DNA of 33,461 nucleotides from JAWVZB01 sp033722375 (GCA_033722375.1 JAWVZB010000021.1:1-33461); one strand, 5' to 3'. Positions 14,161 through 22,759 are shown, counted from the first letter of the stretch. Program-made: numbers and translations. Notes: generated by a model not told the origin, from the letters alone.

Positions 14161-16058
14161 AGCTGGTCGGCGTCGATCACCTCGGCCGGCAGGAACACCC
14201 GGAAGCTCGATCCACCGCCGTCGCGGTCCTCGACCCAGGCCTCGCCGTCGTGGAGGCCCGCGAACGCAGCCACGAGCGACAGCCCGATGCCTGCGCCTCC
14301 GGTCTGGGCAGCCGGTGAATCGCCCTGACGGAACGCCTCGAAGATCGCTTCCTTGTCCTCGTCGGGGATGCCGGGTCCGCGGTCGTCGACCCGGATGAGC
14401 ACACCGTCGTCGCGGCCCTCCACGGCCGCCACGATCTCGCCGTCCGGGGGGGTGTGCTTGTGGGCGTTGGTGATGAGGTTCTCGACGATCCGTTCCGTCC
14501 GTGGCCCGTCGATCTTGGCCACCACCTGCTCGCCGGTGAGCTTGACCCGTCCGAGCAGCCCGACCTGCTCGATGGTCCGCCCGATCAGGTCGTGGACGTC
14601 CACCGCGGTCCGACGCGGCTCGAGGGTCCCCCGACTCAGCCGGTCGAGGTCCAGAAGGTCGGATAGGAGCCGGTCGAGCCGGACCGCGTTGGCCCGCAGT
14701 CGCCGCACGATCTGTGCGAACTGGTCGGTACTCAGCCGCTTGTGTTGTTCAAGCAGATCTGCGAACCCCATGACCGCCGTCAAGGGCGTGCGCAGCTCGT
14801 GGGAGACGGCCTGGAGGAAGGTGTTCTTCAGCGCGTTCAGCTCGCGCAGCTCCTCGGTCACGGCACGCTCGCGCTCGAGGGCCTCCTCGAGCTTCTCGGC
14901 TGCGGCCCGCTGGCGCGACAGGTCCCGGAGCACCGCGACGACACCGACCACGTCGTCGTCCGGTCCCCGGAGAGGACTGGCACTGGTCTCCCAGTGCACG
15001 CGGCCTCCGTCGCCGCGGGCGGCGGAGAGCTCCTTCCCGATCACGGGCTCGCCCTCGGTCAGCGCGCGGTGAACGGGGCGCTCCTCGAGGGGGACCTCCT
15101 CACCGTCCGCGTCACGGAGATCCCAGGCGGGATCTCCGAAGCTGCGGGACAGCAGCTCCTCGCGCGAGACGTCGAACAGCTCGACGGCAGCAGGGTTGAC
15201 GTACTCGAGGTTGCCGGTGACGTCGAAGATGAGCACCGCATCCGACATCGTCTCGATCACGCGAGAGAGGCGCTCCCGTGTCTGCCGGAACCGTTCTTCG
15301 GCCCGCCTCGCCTCGGTGATGTCGCGGGAGATGCCCTCGGCGGCGACGAGCTCGCCATTCGCATCCCGGACGTGCACGGTCCGTCGTTCCATCCACCGCC
15401 ACGTGCCGTCCTTGTGCCGGACCCGTACCACCGAGGTGCCTTCGGGCACCGTGGCGATGTCGAGTGCCGGGACGTCGTCGGGGTGGATGATCTCCCGTGC
15501 GAGCTCCGGATCGTCGTAGAACGCCTGGGGCGGGTAGCCGAGGACCTCCTCGACCGCGGGACTCAGGTAGTCGAACCCCTCCTCGCCCGGAAGCACCCGG
15601 AAGACGATGTCGGGAGCGTTCTCGGCCAACCGGCGGAAGCGCTGCTCGCTGTCGCGCATCGCCCGTTCCGCTTCGATCCGCTCGGTGACGTCCCGGATCG
15701 TGACCACGATGCCGCGGATGTCGGGATCGTCGATGCGGTCCGCGTGCGAGGCTTCGACCCACCGCCACTCCCCGGCGGCGTCCTTGACCCGGTGCACCAT
15801 CGGCTCGAGCTCTCCGTGCTCGCTGCGTCGCAACTCCTCGAAGCGAAGCTGCATCGCCTCGAGGTAGTCGTCGGGGATGAAGTCGCCGACGTGACGGCCG
15901 ACGACCTCGTCCGGTGAGAACCCGAACATCGACACCGCAGGGTTCGCGAACGTGATCACAGCCTCGGTGTCGAGGACCACGATCAGGTCCCGGCTGTGCT
16001 GGAGCAGCGCCTCCGGGGACACCCGCAGGCCTCGAGAGGGTTGCTCAGCAGTGGCCAT
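14157..16058 (-). CDS. Cytoplasmic sensor histidine kinase with three PAS domains
   Basis: A 633-residue kinase with no membrane segment. PAS 1 spans about 15-130, PAS 2 about 135-255 (with PAC-like DGTWRWMERRTVHVRDANG) and PAS 3 about 258-385. A charged helix follows, then HisKA with phospho-acceptor H420 (QAVSHELRTPLTAVMGF). The HATPase_c boxes are N527-N531 (ENLITNAHKH), DDRGPGIP (558-565) and GAGIGLSL (588-595). It should sense a cytosolic cue such as redox state, oxygen, light or a ligand; no flavin- or heme-specific motif is evident to me. No response regulator is adjacent; the orphan receiver at 7.3 kb is a possible partner by proximity only. ATG 16058 is preferred, with GGGAG 4 bp upstream, over an upstream ATG at 16112. 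It is divergent from the reductase gene. Confidence 0.92.
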   Translation of the reverse strand: MATAEQPSRGLRVSPEALLQHSRDLIVVLDTEAVITFANPAVSMFGFSPDEVVGRHVGDFIPDDYLEAMQLRFEELRRSEHGELEPMVHRVKDAAGEWRWVEASHADRIDDPDIRGIVVTIRDVTERIEAERAMRDSEQRFRRLAENAPDIVFRVLPGEEGFDYLSPAVEEVLGYPPQAFYDDPELAREIIHPDDVPALDIATVPEGTSVVRVRHKDGTWRWMERRTVHVRDANGELVAAEGISRDITEARRAEERFRQTRERLSRVIETMSDAVLIFDVTGNLEYVNPAAVELFDVSREELLSRSFGDPAWDLRDADGEEVPLEERPVHRALTEGEPVIGKELSAARGDGGRVHWETSASPLRGPDDDVVGVVAVLRDLSRQRAAAEKLEEALERERAVTEELRELNALKNTFLQAVSHELRTPLTAVMGFADLLEQHKRLSTDQFAQIVRRLRANAVRLDRLLSDLLDLDRLSRGTLEPRRTAVDVHDLIGRTIEQVGLLGRVKLTGEQVVAKIDGPRTERIVENLITNAHKHTPPDGEIVAAVEGRDDGVLIRVDDRGPGIPDEDKEAIFEAFRQGDSPAAQTGGAGIGLSLVAAFAGLHDGEAWVEDRDGGGSSFRVFLPAEVIDADQL

Positions 16059-16222
16059 CAAACTCCCGTAGCGACTCCTGACGCCGCTGCGACCGTACTG
16101 CCTCGCCCCCACTGGGCCCCAGAGGTGGGATGTCCCCCATGGTCCGCCGGACGGGAGGAATCTCGGCCGCGAACCGCGAACCTCTCCTACGGTCCCTCTA
16201 CTTCCCCTCCTGGGAGTTCCAC

Positions 16223-18208
16223 ATGACCTACTTCGTCACCGGCGCCACCGGCTTCATCGGACGGTTCCTCGTCGAACGGCTGCTCGAACGCGAAGGCACC
16301 ATCTACTGCCTCGTCCGCGAGAGCTCCCAGGGCAAGCTCGACCAGCTCCGCGAGCGACTCGGCGACCACGAGGGCCGCATCGTCGGCGTCGTCGGTGACC
16401 TGACCGACCCCTACCTCGGCGTGTCACAGGACCGGATCGACGAGCTGCAGGGCGAGATCGACCACGTGTTCCACCTCGCCGCCATCTACGACCTCGAGAC
16501 CGACGCCGAGTGGCAGCGCATCGTCAACGTCGAAGGCACCCGCCACGCGTGCGAGTTCGCCGAGGCGGTCGACGCCGGGATCTTCCACCACACGTCGTCG
16601 ATCGCCGCCGCGGGGCGCTACGAGGGCACCTTCCGCGAGCACATGTTCGGCGAGGCCACCGGGCTCGAGCACCCCTACTTCCGCACCAAGCACCTCTCCG
16701 AGAAGGTCGTGCGCACCGAGTGTGAGACGCCGTGGCGGATCTACCGTCCCGGCATCGTCGTGGGCCACTCCGAGACCGGCGAGATCGACAAGATCGACGG
16801 GCCCTACTTCTTCTTCCCCGCCATCGAACAGCTGTCGAACATCCCCTCCGAGGTTCCACTCGTCGGGATCGAGGGCGGCAAGGTCCACCTCGTCCCGGTC
16901 GACTTCGTGGTCGACGCGATGGACCACATCGCCCACGAACCGGACCTCGACGGGCAGACCTTCCATCTCGTCGACCCCGACCCACCGTCGGTCGGCGAGG
17001 TGCTGAACGCCTTCTGTGCCGCCGCTGGCGCCCCCGGGTTCCCGATCCGGATCGACGTCCGCGCCAAGGACGTCATCCCCACACCGCTGCGCAACATCGT
17101 CACCTCCCTGTCGCCGGTGCACCGCACCTACAACGCCGCGCTGCGCAAGCTCGGGATCCCGCGCGAGGCGATGGCCTACGTCACCAACCCGACCCGGTTC
17201 GACACCACCAAGACCCGCCGGGCCCTGGCCGGCAGCGGCATCGAGGTGCCGCCCCTGACCGAGTACGCCGACGTCATCTACCAGTACTGGAAGGACAACC
17301 TGCGCGACCAGCACCAGCGCGGCGGGTTCCGGCGCAAGAAGGTCGAGGAGAAGGTGGTGCTCATCACCGGAGCGTCGTCCGGCATCGGGCTCGCCTCCGC
17401 CAAGCGACTCGCGCGCGAAGGCGCGACGGTCCTGCTCGTCGCCCGCTCGGTTGAGGATCTCAAGACCGTCCAGAAGGAGATCGCCGAGGAGGGAGGGACC
17501 GCCTACGTCCACCCCGCCGACCTGTCGGACCTCGACGACTGCCAGCGGCTGATCAGCGAGGTCCTGTCCGACCACGGGCGGGTCGACGTGCTGGTCAACA
17601 ACGCCGGGATCTCGATCCGACGCTCGGTCGAGCTGAGCTACGACCGCTTCCACGACTTCGAACGCACCATGCAGCTCAACTACTTCGGGGCGCTGCGGCT
17701 CGTGCTCGGGTTCCTCCCCGGGATGCGCGAGCGCGGCTACGGCCACATCGTCAACGTGTCGTCCATCGGGGTGCAGACCCACGTGCCACGCTTCTCGGCC
17801 TACATCGCCTCGAAGGCCGCCCTCGACACCGCGTGCAGCTCGATCGCGACCGAGGTGATCGATCAGGGCGTCACCGTCACGACGATCTACATGCCGCTGG
17901 TCCGGACGCCGATGATCGAGCCGACCAAGATCTACCGGTTCTTCCCGGCCAAGACCCCGGAGCAGGCGGCGGACATGGTCTTCACGGCCATCAAGGACCA
18001 GCCCAAGCGGATCAGCTCGACCCTCGGCACGATCGGGGAGGTCGGCCACGCCATCGCACCCAAGGTGATGGACGCGCTCATGAACTACGGGTTCCACCTC
18101 TTCCCCGAGTCCTCGGCCGCGCGGGGCGACGACGCCGAGCGCGAAGAGCTGCGCTGGGCCCCCGAGCGCCGCGCCTTCTCGTACCTCCTACGTGGAATCC
18201 ACTTCTAG
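16223..18208 (+). CDS. Two-domain SDR protein, fatty acyl-CoA reductase-like
   Basis: A 661-residue fusion of two NAD(P)-binding SDR domains. Domain 1 (about 1-360) is of the acyl-reductase/thioester-reductase (NAD_binding_4-like) type: G7-A-T-G-F-I-G13, VVGDLTDPYLG, HLAAIYDL, the Y-F-R-T-K active-site motif and RPGIVVGHS. Domain 2 (about 375-640) is a classical short-chain dehydrogenase: LITGASSGIG, NNAG, VNVSSIG and Y-I-A-S-K. This architecture matches mycobacterial AcrA1-type proteins and, as I recall, bifunctional bacterial reductases that turn acyl-CoA to fatty alcohol via the aldehyde. A role in wax-ester or fatty-alcohol formation is inferred. GGGAG lies 6 bp before ATG 16223. It is soluble and divergent from the PAS kinase. 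Confidence 0.87.
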   Translation: MTYFVTGATGFIGRFLVERLLEREGTIYCLVRESSQGKLDQLRERLGDHEGRIVGVVGDLTDPYLGVSQDRIDELQGEIDHVFHLAAIYDLETDAEWQRIVNVEGTRHACEFAEAVDAGIFHHTSSIAAAGRYEGTFREHMFGEATGLEHPYFRTKHLSEKVVRTECETPWRIYRPGIVVGHSETGEIDKIDGPYFFFPAIEQLSNIPSEVPLVGIEGGKVHLVPVDFVVDAMDHIAHEPDLDGQTFHLVDPDPPSVGEVLNAFCAAAGAPGFPIRIDVRAKDVIPTPLRNIVTSLSPVHRTYNAALRKLGIPREAMAYVTNPTRFDTTKTRRALAGSGIEVPPLTEYADVIYQYWKDNLRDQHQRGGFRRKKVEEKVVLITGASSGIGLASAKRLAREGATVLLVARSVEDLKTVQKEIAEEGGTAYVHPADLSDLDDCQRLISEVLSDHGRVDVLVNNAGISIRRSVELSYDRFHDFERTMQLNYFGALRLVLGFLPGMRERGYGHIVNVSSIGVQTHVPRFSAYIASKAALDTACSSIATEVIDQGVTVTTIYMPLVRTPMIEPTKIYRFFPAKTPEQAADMVFTAIKDQPKRISSTLGTIGEVGHAIAPKVMDALMNYGFHLFPESSAARGDDAEREELRWAPERRAFSYLLRGIHF

Positions 18209-18517
18209 GCTCTGAACGTGCAAACCGGGGTCGGGCGACGCGACGGCCCTGGAAGTGCTCGATCGGGGTTGTGAAACTCCCGTCGATAGAGGTCCGCAAC
18301 CTCCGCGGTCCTTCCCGACCGGATAGCGGACTGTACGCGGACTCACTGCCAAGGAACGCGCATCCGCAGATCGGGCCATGTGCTGTTGTGCGGGGCGCGC
18401 ATCGGCCGAGCGGCCCCTGGTTGCATGTCCGGATGTCACTAGACGCGACGGCTCGCGTCCGCTTGAGTCGCACCTACCGGCACGAGCCGCCGGGCAGCGG
18501 ATCAGGAGAACACCATC
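18209..18517. other. 309-bp spacer between the reductase and YbaK-like genes, with one strong hairpin
   Basis: No open frame here looks like a real gene. The only clear structure is GACGCGA (18442-18448) pairing with TCGCGTC (18453-18459) around a CGGC loop: a perfect 7-bp stem about 60 bp before the downstream start. It could terminate the reductase transcript or be a leader element. GGAGAACACCATC precedes the ATG at 18518. I recognise no known riboswitch or small RNA. Confidence 0.4.
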
Positions 18518-18976
18518 ATGAGCCAGGTTACGGAGCACCTCGAGGCGCGGGGGATCGAGTTCGAGGTGCTCCCACATGAGCCCACCAACACGAGCCTCGC
18601 CGAAGCACACGTCCTCGGCGTCCCCGAGGACTCGGTCGCCAAGACCGTGGTCCTCGACATCCGCACCGGTCACGCCTTCGCGGTGCTGCCAGCCGATTGC
18701 CAGCTCGACCTCGACAAGGTCAAGGAGGCGATCAACAGCCGCCATGTCGAGCTCGCCACCGAGGACGAGATCGAGCGCGACTACCCCGAGTTCGAGCTGG
18801 GTGCGATCCCACCGCTCGGGCAGCTCGTCCACACCCCCCTCATCGTTGACCCGAAGGTCATCGACCACGACGAGATCATCTTCGCGGCCGGGTCCCAGGA
18901 CGAGTCGGTCAAGATGAAGACGCGCGACCTGTTCGAGTTCGTCAACGCCAAGGTCGCCGACATCTGCGCCGACTGA
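18518..18976 (+). CDS. YbaK/EbsC-family aminoacyl-tRNA deacylase
   Basis: A 152-residue single-domain YbaK/ProX-like protein. Family features are the SLAEAHVLGVPEDSVAKTVVL region with the conserved lysine of the (A/V)KTVV segment, the FAVLPADCQLDL strand, the GAIPPLGQ glycine-proline loop and the GSQDESVKM motif near the C-terminus. These proteins hydrolyse mischarged tRNAs in trans (for example Cys- or Ala-tRNA-Pro) to protect translation fidelity. This type, with a DLFEFVNAKVADI tail, is common in actinobacteria, and its tRNA target is not defined by sequence. GGAG is 9-10 bp before the ATG. It is followed 20 bp after the stop by a strong terminator. Confidence 0.85.
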   Translation: MSQVTEHLEARGIEFEVLPHEPTNTSLAEAHVLGVPEDSVAKTVVLDIRTGHAFAVLPADCQLDLDKVKEAINSRHVELATEDEIERDYPEFELGAIPPLGQLVHTPLIVDPKVIDHDEIIFAAGSQDESVKMKTRDLFEFVNAKVADICAD

Positions 18977-18995
18977 GCTCAACTTCCCTTCGTGG

Positions 18996-19019
18996 CCGCC
19001 CGCTCCCCGGAGCGGGCGG
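18996..19019 (+). terminator. Strong GC-rich terminator after the YbaK-like gene
   Basis: CCGCCCGCTC (18996-19005) and GAGCGGGCGG (19010-19019) form a perfect 10-bp stem with a 4-nt loop, followed by TTCGCATCTGT. This is the best intrinsic terminator in the window, 20 bp after the stop codon. Confidence 0.75.
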
Positions 19020-19027
19020 TTCGCATC

Positions 19028-19163
19028 TGTGGAAAACCTGCCCCTCGAACGGGTGTTCTATCCACAAGTCCACAGGCCACGACGCCCGAACTGTGGATAA
19101 CTACACCCGTGTCGCTTCCGCGGAAGCGCGAGAAGTACACAGATGTGAGTAACCCTGTGGACA
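19028..19163. promoter_or_regulatory. Second DnaA-box cluster
   Basis: One perfect box TGTGGATAA lies at 19092-19100. Near matches are TGTGGAAAA (19028-19036), CTATCCACA (19058-19066), TCCACAGG just after it, TGTGAGTAA (19144-19152) and TGTGGACA (from 19156). The patch is visibly richer in A+T than its flanks. It lies between convergent units (the YbaK-like gene and the acyl-CoA dehydrogenase), so a promoter role is unlikely and a DnaA titration or secondary binding locus is more plausible. Binding is untested. Confidence 0.55.
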
Positions 19164-19171
19164 GCGCGGAT

Positions 19172-19339
19172 CGGGCCTAGGTGGCTGGTGCCGAACGCCG
19201 TTGGTGCTCTGAGCGAGACGATGTCGTACAGGTCAAGGCGGCTGAGGAGGTCGTAGCGAGGAGCTACGGACGACGAAGCCAACGCAGGCATGTGCGACAT
19301 CGGCCGCCCAGACAGCAACATGTGTTGGGCACCAGTCGC
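19172..19339. other. 168-bp non-coding remainder before the acyl-CoA dehydrogenase stop
   Basis: I see no gene here. A CGTAGC/GCTACG hairpin (19252-19257 with 19263-19268, loop GAGGA) could terminate the minus-strand acyl-CoA dehydrogenase transcript, but no T tract follows in that direction. Together with the DnaA-box cluster and the YbaK terminator this fills the 363-bp gap between the convergent genes. Confidence 0.3.
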
Positions 19340-21145
19340 CTAGTCGTAGAGCTCGAAGGTGTAGCCGCGGTTGCGGTAGGCGACGCGGGCGATGGCGTGC
19401 ATGCGGTCGTCGTCGTTGTGCTCGACCTGGTCGAGGTGGCGCTCCACACGGGCCGCCGCGCGGGTGCAGAAGGTGTCGGCGATGTATCCCTCGGTGCCGG
19501 AGGCCTCCGCGCCCTGATCGTTCATGAGCGCGGTGACCCGAGACAGGGTGGCCACCTGCCCGACGATGTCCATGGCGGCGTGTGCCAGCCGCTTCTGCTG
19601 CCACTGGCGGTCGACGATGTCCTTGCCGTGCCGTCGCAGGAGCTTCTCGGAGACCTCGCGCAGCCGCTTCACCTGATCGGAGACCGGCTCCGCGAGCTCA
19701 CGCAGCTCGGGGTGGACGTGGGTCAGCTCGTCCGGGCGGACCTCGCGCTTGACCCGCCCCGCCACGTAGTCGAGCACGACGGACGCCGAGCGCACCGGAC
19801 GCATCAGCGCCCCGACGTCGAGAACGTCGCTCAGCCCTTCGAGCTCGTTGCCGAGCGTCTTCAGACCGGTCAGTGCGATGTAGGCCCGGAGGACGTCGTT
19901 GGCGCCTTCGAAGATGGGGAACACCCGGACGTCGCGGAGCGTCTTCTCGAGCGGCGTGCCGGCCATGTAGGCCTCGCCACCGTGGAGCTGGAACGCCCGG
20001 TTGACCCCGTACCACAGGAACTCGGTGCCGGCCACCTTCAGCATGGCGGATTCGAGTGAGTAGTCCTTCACGCCCTGGTCGACGAGGCCGGTCGCGAGGT
20101 AGCACATCGACTCGAGCCCGTAGAGGTAGGAGGTCATCCAGCTGACCTTCTCCTCGACCAGCTCGAACTCCGCCAGCGGGCGACCGAACTGCTCGCGTTG
20201 GAGGGTGTGATCGATGGCGAGATCGAGCACGCCCTTCATCGCCCCGACCGACCCCGTGCCGAGCGACATGCGACCGTTGTTGAGGATGTGCATGGCGACC
20301 CGGAAGCCGTCGCCCGGCTCCCCGAGCACGTTCTCGGGGGGGACCCGGACGTCGTTGAACCTCACGTGGCGGAGCTGGTTGGCCCGGAGGCCGAGGGTGT
20401 CGTAGCGCTTGGGCGAGTCGACCCCGTCGAGGTCGCCGTCGACGATCAGTGCGACGTGGCCGTGCTCCTCGCTCTCCGCGAAGACGGTGAGCACCTCCCG
20501 GTGCCCGTTGCCGATCCAACGCTTCTCGCCGTTGAGGAGCCAGCTCCCGTCTGCCTGGCGCTCGACGCGGGTCTCGAGGTTGTAGGCGTCGGAGCCGGTC
20601 TCGGGTTCGGTCAGCGCGAACGCCGCGAGCTTGCGGCCGGCGGCGAGATCGGGGAGGTAGCGCTCCTTCTGCTCGTCGGTCCCGAACAGCGCGATGCCCT
20701 TGTAGCCGATCGACTGGTGCACCCCGAGACTGACCGCCAGGGCGGCGTCGACCTTCCCGAACTCCTCGAACACCCGGCAGTAGGCGGACTGGCTGAGGCC
20801 GAGGCCGCCGTACTCCTCCGGGACGTAGAGCCCCGTGTAGCCCATCTCCCCGAGGGCCTCGATGGTCCCGTCACCGATCCAGCCCGCCTGCTCGGCAGCG
20901 AACTGGTCGTAGTTTTCGGACGCCCAGCCGTGGAACTGATCGACGAGGTCGCGGACCTTCGTGCGCTCGTCGTCATCCATCTTCGGGTAGGGCGTGACCA
21001 TGTCCTGGTCGAGCCGCCCCAGGAACAGCCCCTTGGCGAACGACGACGCCCCGTCGAACTCGGGCACCTCGACCGAGCGCCCCTCGGCTTCGTTCTGGCG
21101 GGTGGGAGCCTCGGTGACCTGGTCGGCCGCGTCGGTCTCGGCCAT
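19340..21145 (-). CDS. Acyl-CoA dehydrogenase, long (VLCAD/ACAD9-like) form
   Basis: A 601-residue flavoprotein, longer than the usual ~380 residues because of a C-terminal extension. An acidic, Gln-rich N-terminal ~30 residues precede a helical domain with WIGDGTIEALGEMGYTGLYVPEEYGGLGLS. The FAD/substrate region has AFALTEPETGSDA and WIGNGHREVLTV, and RMSLGTGSVGAMKG lies in the third domain. The catalytic base is E413 in FPIFEGANDVLRAY, the position used in VLCAD-type enzymes. Residues about 450-601 form the extra helical domain typical of VLCAD/ACAD9. It should catalyse the first beta-oxidation step on long acyl-CoA with an ETF acceptor. GAAGGAGG lies 7 bp before the ATG. Its neighbour upstream on the same strand is a small membrane protein, 96 bp away. 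Confidence 0.93.
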   Translation of the reverse strand: MAETDAADQVTEAPTRQNEAEGRSVEVPEFDGASSFAKGLFLGRLDQDMVTPYPKMDDDERTKVRDLVDQFHGWASENYDQFAAEQAGWIGDGTIEALGEMGYTGLYVPEEYGGLGLSQSAYCRVFEEFGKVDAALAVSLGVHQSIGYKGIALFGTDEQKERYLPDLAAGRKLAAFALTEPETGSDAYNLETRVERQADGSWLLNGEKRWIGNGHREVLTVFAESEEHGHVALIVDGDLDGVDSPKRYDTLGLRANQLRHVRFNDVRVPPENVLGEPGDGFRVAMHILNNGRMSLGTGSVGAMKGVLDLAIDHTLQREQFGRPLAEFELVEEKVSWMTSYLYGLESMCYLATGLVDQGVKDYSLESAMLKVAGTEFLWYGVNRAFQLHGGEAYMAGTPLEKTLRDVRVFPIFEGANDVLRAYIALTGLKTLGNELEGLSDVLDVGALMRPVRSASVVLDYVAGRVKREVRPDELTHVHPELRELAEPVSDQVKRLREVSEKLLRRHGKDIVDRQWQQKRLAHAAMDIVGQVATLSRVTALMNDQGAEASGTEGYIADTFCTRAAARVERHLDQVEHNDDDRMHAIARVAYRNRGYTFELYD

Positions 21146-21241
21146 GTCGGGCCTCCTTCGATCCTCGCGGAAGGGTCCCCACGGCCCAGTTCCGACACCC
21201 CCGCGCCGGCTGGCCGATCTCGTGGCGTTACTCCCCGGCCA

Positions 21242-21550
21242 CTAGAGCTCGCGCGGCTCCTCCCAGAGCGCTTCGTCGAGCTCCTGCTCGCGCTTCTTCT
21301 TGAGGAAGAAGAACACGCCACCGAGCGCGGCGAGGACCAGCGCGACGAGGCCCTTCTTCCCGCCTTCGTCCACGTCGGGAGCCGCCTCCTCGACCGCAGC
21401 CTTGGCCTCTTCGGCCCGCTCGCGCGCCTCTTCGGCGGCATCTGCGGTCTTGTCCTGCAGCTTCTCTGCCTTCGCAGCCGCCTTGTCGGCGTACTTCTCG
21501 GCCTTCGACTGGTACTTGTCGACCTTCTTGGCGAGACGGCGCTTGCCCAT
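21242..21550 (-). CDS. Small coiled-coil protein with C-terminal membrane helix
   Basis: A 102-residue protein I do not recognise. Residues 1-62 are an uninterrupted Lys/Ala/Glu heptad-like helix (KVDKYQSKAEKYADKAAAKA, then EEARERAEEAKAAVEEA). A single hydrophobic helix follows (LVALVLAALGGVFFFL), then the stop-transfer KKKRE and the acidic end DEALWEEPREL. It looks like a tail-anchored or YtxH-like membrane coiled coil, probably a structural or stress-related envelope protein. GAGGAG lies about 9 bp before ATG 21550. It sits between gpgS and the acyl-CoA dehydrogenase on the same strand with gaps of about 100 bp, so each may have its own promoter. Confidence 0.72.
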   Translation of the reverse strand: MGKRRLAKKVDKYQSKAEKYADKAAAKAEKLQDKTADAAEEARERAEEAKAAVEEAAPDVDEGGKKGLVALVLAALGGVFFFLKKKREQELDEALWEEPREL

Positions 21551-21625
21551 GCTCGTTGCTCCTCTGTTGATCTCTCATCGAGATTAGTCACGGACCGGCG
21601 CAGGCTGAACCCCGACGCCACCGGC

Positions 21626-21660
21626 GCCCGTACGGGCTCCCGGCCCGCCGGGTCAGACCC
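21626..21660 (-). terminator. Cluster of GC hairpins after gpgS
   Basis: Three adjacent perfect inverted repeats follow the gpgS stop on the minus strand: GGGT-CAG-ACCC (21650-21660), CCCGG-CCCG-CCGGG (21639-21652) and the 12-bp palindrome GCCCGTACGGGC (21626-21637). The first two overlap and are mutually exclusive. There is no T tract; a Rho-assisted or structural terminator is the likeliest reading. Confidence 0.4.
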
Positions 21661-21663
21661 AGC

Positions 21664-22617
21664 TCAGGTGCCCTGTTGGGCCCGCCAGGCCGCCAGCGGT
21701 GGACGCTCGGCGGGACGGGCCTGCCACGATGCGGCCGCGAGCGCCCCGTTCTCGTCTCGCACCGGCTGGCGGAGCACGTCACCCACGTCGGCGAGGTCGG
21801 CGCGGCCCTGTGCCTTCAACCGGTCGAGGGCCACGTGGAGGATCTCGAAGGCCATGCGACCGAGCGCCGCGACGTCCTGGTTGCGGTGGATACGCCGGTC
21901 GAGGTCGACCTGGCCGATGACCTCCACACCGTGGCGGTCGGCGATGTCGACGAGCAGCGCGAACTCGACCCCGTAGCCGTGCACCATCGGCAGGTGCTCG
22001 AGGAGCTCACGCCGGCCCGCGTACTCCCCGGACAGCGGCTGGGCGAGCGGGGCGAGCTCGGGCCAGAACGCGGCGATCAGGGGACGCGCGAGGATCTCGG
22101 TGACCCGGCCGCCACCGGCGTGGAGCCGTCCGTCGACCTGGAGCGGGCGGTCGTAGGCGGCCTTGACGAACGAGACCTCCGGGGTCGAGAGCAACGGGCC
22201 GACGAGCCCACGGACGAAGCGCTCGTCGAGGTCTTCGATGTCAGCGTCGATGAAGCAGACGAGGTCACCCGTGGTGGCCGCGAGGCCCTTCCACAACGCA
22301 TCCCCTTTGCCCTGGCCGGGACCTGCGTCGGCGAGGACCGCGCGCTGATCGACGACCCGAGCACCGGCGGCACGCGCCAGGTCGGCCGTCCCGTCGTCCG
22401 AACCCGAGTCGACCACGACGAGCTCGTCCACGAGCCCCGGGCGGACACAGCGGTGGTGGATCGTTCCCACCACGTCGCCGATGGTGGCTGCCTCGTCCTT
22501 CGCGGGGACCACCACCGACACCGTGGTCGCCCCCTTGCTCGCCACGAGGGAGCCGACGGTGAAGTCGCGATGATGCCAGGTCCGGACGGGAGCCTCCGAG
22601 GATCGGGGCGGCGGCAC
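21664..22617 (-). CDS. gpgS: Glucosyl-3-phosphoglycerate synthase (GT family)
   Basis: A 317-residue GT-A glycosyltransferase. The sequence starts with RTWHHRDFTVGSLVASKGATTVSVVVPAKDE (read as blocks RTWHHRDF, LVASKG and VSVVVPAKDE), then ELVVVDSGSDDGT, the metal-binding D-A-D in FIDADIEDLDERF, and L-S-G-E-Y-A-G-R-R, all characteristic of GpgS. The enzyme transfers glucose from NDP-glucose to 3-phosphoglycerate, the first step to glucosylglycerate and, in actinobacteria, methylglucose lipopolysaccharides that modulate fatty-acid synthesis. The start is GTG 22617, 40 bp after the 3' end of tRNA-Ile. No Shine-Dalgarno is obvious, so a leaderless mRNA or a different start is possible. No GpgP or MeT partner is adjacent. 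Confidence 0.85.
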   Translation of the reverse strand: MPPPRSSEAPVRTWHHRDFTVGSLVASKGATTVSVVVPAKDEAATIGDVVGTIHHRCVRPGLVDELVVVDSGSDDGTADLARAAGARVVDQRAVLADAGPGQGKGDALWKGLAATTGDLVCFIDADIEDLDERFVRGLVGPLLSTPEVSFVKAAYDRPLQVDGRLHAGGGRVTEILARPLIAAFWPELAPLAQPLSGEYAGRRELLEHLPMVHGYGVEFALLVDIADRHGVEVIGQVDLDRRIHRNQDVAALGRMAFEILHVALDRLKAQGRADLADVGDVLRQPVRDENGALAAASWQARPAERPPLAAWRAQQGT

Positions 22618-22657
22618 GGTACCCGCGACGGTCGCAGCCGACCGAGCTGGGATGGTG

Positions 22658-22731
<74 letters not shown>

Positions 22732-22759
22732 GGAAGTGGGAGGCGTTCGCCATCCGGGA

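Noticed and set aside
19252..19268. CGTAGC/GCTACG hairpin as a confident terminator of the acyl-CoA dehydrogenase
   Set aside because: The stem is only 6 bp and lies about 70 bp beyond the stop with no T tract in the right direction, so it is only mentioned as a possibility.
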